Shown here: positions 58,600-64,000 of the stretch, in pieces
How the letters are laid out: each line of letters starts with the position of its first letter
Numbering within the stretch: the first letter of the stretch is position 1
Source: Tigriopus japonicus
Lineage: Eukaryota; Arthropoda; Copepoda; Harpacticoida; Harpacticidae
Assembly: GCA_010645155.1 (NCBI GenBank)
Contig: CM021313.1
Span: forward strand, 2,702,660-2,766,659
Length of the DNA stretch: 64,000 nt
Direction: 5' to 3'
Notes under the pieces: model-generated
Told to the model about the DNA's origin: nothing
Database searches by the model: none
The model's input: the letters and a program-made list of their open reading frames with translations, nothing else
Position numbers and translations under genes: made by a program

Positions 58600-60232
58600 C
58601 AGTCAGGAGCAAAAATATTCGTAACCTCGAAAATTTTATTGATTTTTAAATGATACTCGATTTTTGAAAAATATATTTAAGAACCATTTTGCTCCTTAGT
58701 TATTCTTTTATCATTTAAAAGCTATGATACTTTTCTTTTTAATTATTTACAAGATTTTGGTTAAAAAACTGCTCAGAACATGTTTTAGACCAAGAGCAAA
58801 AGTATTCGTAACATTTTGTCAATAGTTTATTGAATGCCCTTTTTGCTGAATTACACTTAAGAGACGTTTTTTATAATCATTTACAAGATTTTTACATACA
58901 TCTGAAGGAATGTTAGCCCATTCTTCATAACAGATTTGCTCCAGTTCCTCAATTGTCTTTGGACGTCTTGCACGGATACGGACTTTTAATTCTCTCCAAA
59001 GGTTTTCAATTGGATTAAGGTCCGGATTCATGGAGGGCCAGTCCAAGACCTTAATCCGATTGTCCTTCAACCATTTCTTGACCAAAATGCTGTTGTGCTT
59101 AGAGTCGTTGTCGTGCTGGAAGACAAACTGTCGACCAAGCCGAAGTTTCCGCGCTGAACTCTGGAGATTTCAGATATCCCGATAGTCTTCTTTTTTCATT
59201 GTCCCATGAATTCTCACGAGGTTACCGGTGCCTTTGGCGGAAAAGGAGCCCCATAACATGATCGATTCTCCACCGTGCTTGACCATAGGGATGGTGTTTT
59301 TTGGATGAAACGCTTCTCCTTTACGTCGCCAAATCCTTTGAACATCGTTGTGACCAAAAAGCTCAACCTTTGTCTCATCTGACCAAAGAATCCTAGACCA
59401 AAAGTCACTGGTCTTGTCAAGGTACTTCTTAGCAAATTCCAAGCGAGCCTTCAAGTGTCTATCCTTGAGCAAGGGAGTCTTCCGTGGGCGACAAGACTTC
59501 AATCCTGCTTTGTGAAGTGAGCGAGCAACAGTAAACCTCGAGATGAACAATCCATTTTCACTGAGACTGTTCCGGATGTCCTTGACCGTTGTTCGAGGAT
59601 TATTTGTGACCTCTCTGACAATCTTCCTCTCAAGTCTGGCTGACAGTTTCCTTGGACGACCGGATCTTGGGAGGTTCTCAACCGTTCCGTTCTTTTGTGC
59701 CTTCTTCACGACGTACTGAATCGTTGAAATCGGGATGTCCAGAAGCTTCGAAATGGCTCTGTAGCCCTTGCCTCCATGATGAAGACTTACTATCTTCAAC
59801 TTCAAGTCCTTGTCGAGCTCCTTGACCTTGGTCATGATTGGCTGACTGTGAAGCAATTGTTCAATTCCGTAAAATTTATAACATCCAAGAAAGATCTAGA
59901 AAATCTTGGAAAAAAGGAGACTAAATGACTTTTCTCCGGCTTGCCAGAATGTTCTACATCTTTCGATCAATTTTTTCTGATGAAAAATCTGTTTATAAAC
60001 CTATTTTGTTAACTTTTTTGCGCGTTACGAATACTTTTGCACTATCTAAAATTTTATTTTTGATAATTAAAAGTTAGTTTCAGACATTTTTATAAGACAA
60101 TTGCGGGAAACTGGTATTATTCCTAATCGGAAAAAAATATTACATTCTTACAAACTTCTTAGCATAGTATTTAATTGGATATAAAGGATTTTCTGGTTTT
60201 CTCGTCACGTTACAAATACTTTTGCTCCTGAC
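58600..60232 (-). mobile_element. Tc1-family element with IR/DR termini
   Basis: Ends CAGTCAGGAGCAAAA (left) and TTTTGCTCCTGAC (right), each next to TA (58598-58599, 60233-60234). A second copy of the GAGCAAAAGTATTCGTAAC motif lies about 200 bp inside each end (58795 and 60024), the IR/DR layout of some Tc1 groups. It lies in the LINE reverse transcriptase. Confidence 0.93.
58819..59856 (-). pseudogene. Tc1 transposase with a single in-frame stop
   Basis: One reading frame from 59856 to 58819 (345 codons plus stop) is open except for TGA at 59172-59170. The N-terminal half has paired helix-turn-helix domains (KGYRAISKLLDIPISTIQYV) and a GRPRK hook. The DDE catalytic core has Asp in LWSDETKVELFG, Asp in FQHDNDSKHN and Glu in NPIENLWRELK, with the D-E spacing near 34. 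An alternative ATG lies at MTKVKELDKD. Length matches the family, so decay is minimal. Confidence 0.93.
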
Positions 60233-61363
60233 TAACTTCTTGCAAAATATTTTCAATAACGCAAACGATTCTAAATATTCTTTGGGCATCTTTGTAGATC
60301 TTCGAAAAGCATTTGATACTGTCAACCATCACAGTATTTTGCAAAATTTAGCCAAATACGGTTACAGCGAAAATATTATTAGGTGGGTCAAAAACTACTT
60401 GGATGATCGCAAGCAACTTGTCCAACTCGACGACATTCATTCTAACCTCGCCCCAATCCCTTGCGGTGTTCCTCAGGGGAGTATCCTTGGTCCATTGCTA
60501 TTCTTAATCCTTATTAATGATCTTCCAAGGGTTACGCCTTTCAAAACAAGACTTTTCGCAGACGATACGACCTTTCAACATTTTGGGAACGATTTGTCTA
60601 AAATGAAAGACGAACCAAGCAAATGGCTGGTAGATGTATCGAATTGGTTTAAAATAAATAGACAAGTAATGAATTTTGACAAAACTAAACTAATGGTTTT
60701 TAGCCCACGACCTGTAGCTTTTAATTTTTATCTTGCACTAAACGGCCACACAATTGAACAAGTAAGTTCTAGTCATCAAAAGAAAAGTGTCCAATTCTTG
60801 GGCCTCTTTTTGAACAACACCTGAAATGGAACGAGCACATATTAATCAAAGCGTCCGGAAAACACTTAATACATTCTTCTTGGCAAGGAAATCTCTTTCA
60901 ACACAAATACGGTCCATGCTTTACAAATCTCTAATAAAACCAAGCTTGAATATGGAATTGGATACTTTGGGCAATGTTCTGCGGTTAAAGGCCTTACCTC
61001 ACTTCAAAAAAGAGCAATCCGATGGATTAAGAATGCGAAAGCAAAGGCCCATACGGGAGATATTTTCCAGAACGAGAAATTATTGAAAATAGCAGACTTA
61101 TTAGTCACTTACAATCACATAAAATACCTCTTCAATTGCATCCAATCCAATACACCCTCGATCGTCAGTCAATACACATTCAAAGAGCAAAGAGGAGGAG
61201 ATATTACCTTTCATCTACCATTCGCCCGACTCACATGGCTTCAAAAAATTCCCCCTTATTCATTATCAAAATCTTAGAACATTTTTAGACCGATTACAAA
61301 TTTCAAACTTTCAATCAATAATACTTGGAGAGATTGGTCCAAACAGTTGACAGACACCATCTA

Positions 61364-61487
61364 AAGCATTCATTCATTCATTCATTCATTCATTCATTCA
61401 TTCATTCATTCATTCATTCGTTCGTTCGTTCATTCATTCATTCATTCATTCATTTATTCATTTACTCATTCATTCATTCATTCAATA
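61364..61487 (+). repeat. (CATT)n tail of the LINE
   Basis: About 30 CATT units with a few CGTT and TTTATT variants. It lies between the LINE 3' end and the resumed satellite, as expected for a LINE tail. Confidence 0.9.
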
Positions 61488-64000
61488 TTTGACTTTTGAT
61501 CGTTATTTTGCCTATCTAATATGTTTCAATGTTCCATTTTAATGATTGGACTCACAAATTCATTGTCTGTTCATCGTCTGAGAGTAATGTCAATTGAATA
61601 CAGTCAAGAATAATACATGATTTGATTTAATTAAAATTCGATTTCCCATTAAAAAACTCGCTTTTACCCGAGAAGCGTGTTCAATCAATTCCATATTTGA
61701 CATTTGCTTGTGTTTTTGCCTATCTTATCCGGTCCCATGTTCCATTTCAATTGTTGGACCCACAAATTCAATGTCTTTTCATCGTTTGAGAGTTATCTGA
61801 ATGGAATAAAATCAGGAATAATACATGATTTGATATTTCAAAATTTCGATTTCCGATAAGAAACTCGCTATTACACGAGAGGCTTGTTTAACCAAAACAT
61901 ATTTGACATTTGCTCGTTATTTTGCCTATCTTTTCTGTTTCTATATTCCATTTCAATTATTGGACCACAAATTCAATGTTTGTTCATTGTCTGAGAGTAA
62001 TCTGAATGGAAAAAAACAAGAATAAAACATAAAATGATTTTTTGAAAAATTCGATTTCCCATAAGAAACTTGCTATTATCTGAGAAGCTTGTTCAACCAA
62101 TACCATATTTGACTTTTAGTCGTTATTTTGCCTATCTTTTCCGGTCCTATGTTCCATTTTCATTCTTGGACCACAAATTCAATGTCTGTTCATCGTCTGA
62201 GAGTAATGTCAATTGAATAAAATCAATAATAATATATGTTTTGATTTTTCAAAAATTCGATCTCCCATAAGGAACTCGCTAATACCCGAGATGATTGTTC
62301 AACCAAAACATATTTGACTTTTGGTCGTTACTTTGCCTATCTTTTATGTTCCCATGTTCCAATTTAATTATTGGACCAGAAATTCAATGTCTGTTCATCG
62401 TCTGAGAGTAATGTCAACTGAATAAAATCAAGAATAATAAAAGATATCATTTTTCAAAAATTCGATCTCCCATAAGGAACTCAATATTACCCGAGAAGCT
62501 TTTTTCAACCAATACCATATTTGACTTTTGGTCGTTATTTTGCCTATCTTTTATCTTCCTATGTTCCATTTTAGTTATTGGACCCACTAATTCAATGTCT
62601 GTTTATCGTATGAAAGTAATGTCAATTGAATACTATCAAGAATAATACATGAAATGATTTTTTGAAAAATTCGATTTCCAAATAAGAAACTTGCTATTAT
62701 CAGAGAAGCTTGTTCAACCAATACCATATTTGACTTTTAGTCGTTATTTTGTCCAATGTTCCATTTTAATTATTGGACCACAAATTCAATGTCTGTTCAT
62801 CGTCTGAGAATGGTGTCAATTGAATGACAAAAAATCAAGAATAATACATGATATGATTTCTTAAAAATTCAATTTCCCATAAGGAACTCGCTATTACCCG
62901 AGAAGCTTGTTCAACCAATACCATATTTGACTTTTGGTCGTTATTTTGCCTATCTTTTCCGGTCCCGTGTTCTATTTCAGTTATTGGACCCAAAGATTCA
63001 ATGTCTTTTTATCGTTTGCGAGTTACTTGAATGGAATAAAGTCAAGATTAATACATGATATGATTTTTCAAAAATTCGATTTCCAAAAAAAAACTCGCTA
63101 TTACCCAAGAAATTTGTTCAACCAATACCATATTTGACTTTAAGTCTTTTTTTTGCCTATCTTTTCTGGTCCCATGTTCTATTTCAATTATTGGACCCAA
63201 AAATTCAATGTCTTTTTATCGTTTGCGAGGTATCTGAATGGAATAAAGTCAAGATTAATACATGATATGATTTTTCAAAAATTTGATTTCCCATAAGAAA
63301 CTCGGTATTGCCCGAGAATCTTGTTCAAACAATACCATATTTGACTTTTAGTCGTTTTTTTGCCAATCTTTTATGTTCTTATGCTCAATTTCAATTGTTA
63401 GATCCACAAATTCAATGTCTCTTCATCTTCTGAGAGAAATATCAATTGAATAAAATCAAGAATAATACCTGATATGATTTTTTGAAAAATTCGATTTCCC
63501 ATTAGAAACTTGTTATTATCCGAGAGCCAATCAGCCAATACCATATTTGACTTTTGGTCGTTATTTTGCCTATCTTTTATGTTTCTATGTTTTATTTTAA
63601 TGATTGGACCCACAAATTCAATGTCTGTTCATCTTCTGAGAGAAATGTCAATTGAATAAAATCGAGAATAATGCATGACATGATTTTTCAAAAATTCGAT
63701 TTCCCATAAGAAACTTGCAATTATCCGAGAGCCAATCAACCAATACCATATTTGACTTTTGGTCGTTATTTTGCCTATCTTTTATGTTTCTATGTTATAT
63801 TTTAATGATTGGACCACAAATTCAATGTCTGTTCATCTTCTGAGAGAAATGTCAATTGAAAAAAAATCAAGAATAATACCTGATATGATTTTTCAAAAAA
63901 TTGATCTCCCAAAATAAACTCTCTATTACCTGAGAAGCTTGTTCAACCAATACCATATTTGACTTTTGGTCGTTATTTTGCCTATCTCATCTGGTCCCAT
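61488..64000 (-). repeat. Satellite array, right block (about 207-bp monomers)
   Basis: The landmark GTTCAACC occurs at 62091, 62297, 62504, 62712, 62909, 63116 and 63323, giving spacings of 197-208 bp. Each unit contains TTTGACTTTTGGTCGTTA, TTGCCTATCTTTT, CAATGTCTGTTCATCG and ATTCGATTTCCCATAAG blocks. The array runs off the right edge. No gene is seen. Confidence 0.92.

Larger units (their letters stand above)
57607..61366 (+). pseudogene. LINE (non-LTR retrotransposon), 5' truncated, split by Tc1
   Basis: Plus-strand frames carry reverse transcriptase motifs in order: SSGFDGISCRVLKK, NYRPISILPSLSKKLE, FGFRQKHSS, then after the Tc1 insertion VDLRKAFDTVNH, GVPQGSILGPLLF and FADDT (the YADD box). 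Thumb and C-terminal remnants run to about 61277. Only the end of the endonuclease linker precedes them, so the 5' end is lost. Stops and frameshifts separate the frames. It is inserted in satellite DNA between CAATACCATA and ATATTTGAC. The ATTC-type tail and motifs suggest a CR1/Jockey-like clade, but I do not assign it. Confidence 0.85.

Noticed and set aside
61364..61487. CRISPR-like or functional repeat array
   Set aside because: It is a plain tetranucleotide microsatellite at a LINE 3' end; no spacer structure is present, and the genome is eukaryotic.

Overview
This is eukaryotic nuclear DNA, AT-rich, with intron-containing genes and very many DNA transposons. The best-supported gene is an ortholog of the arthropod TRPV channel Inactive, so the source is probably an arthropod. 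A crustacean such as a copepod would fit the gene and repeat content, but I cannot name the species from sequence alone.

Three host genes can be built exon by exon with matching splice phases. (1) Positions 295-3908, minus strand: the N-terminal part of a type II membrane coiled-coil protein resembling EFCAB14; its C-terminus lies beyond the left edge. (2) Positions 11144-28105, plus strand: a complete 17-exon TRPV channel gene, inactive (iav), 1014 codons plus stop control, with large transposon-filled introns. (3) Positions 34108-35709, plus strand: a complete 3-exon Nprl2, a GATOR1 subunit that restrains TORC1.

The rest is mostly mobile DNA. hAT-type elements dominate. Most start TAGTGATG or TACTGATG (a few CAGGG/CAGTG), and most are flanked by perfect 8-bp target-site duplications (TSDs). 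There are also a degenerate mariner, a nearly intact Tc1, a LINE, several foldback elements, tRNA-like sequences, and a satellite of about 207 bp on both sides of the nested block.

Positions 37260-55669 are one Ty3/Gypsy LTR retrotransposon of about 5 kb, minus strand, with a 5-bp TSD (CTCAG), swollen to 18.4 kb by nested insertions. A hAT element (Z) entered its RNase H/integrase spacer. A further terminal-inverted-repeat element (V) sits inside Z, hAT elements Y and W sit at the edge of V, and hAT element A1 sits inside W. A second copy of A (A2) interrupts the reverse transcriptase and itself carries two hAT MITEs. Another hAT copy, X, lies in the retrotransposon in inverted orientation to Y. 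The TSDs of X and Y are reciprocally exchanged, which shows that the DNA between them (42643-45064) is inverted relative to the ancestral order. Either a real X/Y recombination or a scaffolding error could cause this; there is an N gap inside Y.

From 55850 to the right end is satellite, broken by a 5'-truncated LINE (57607-61487) that is itself broken by the Tc1 element (58600-60232).
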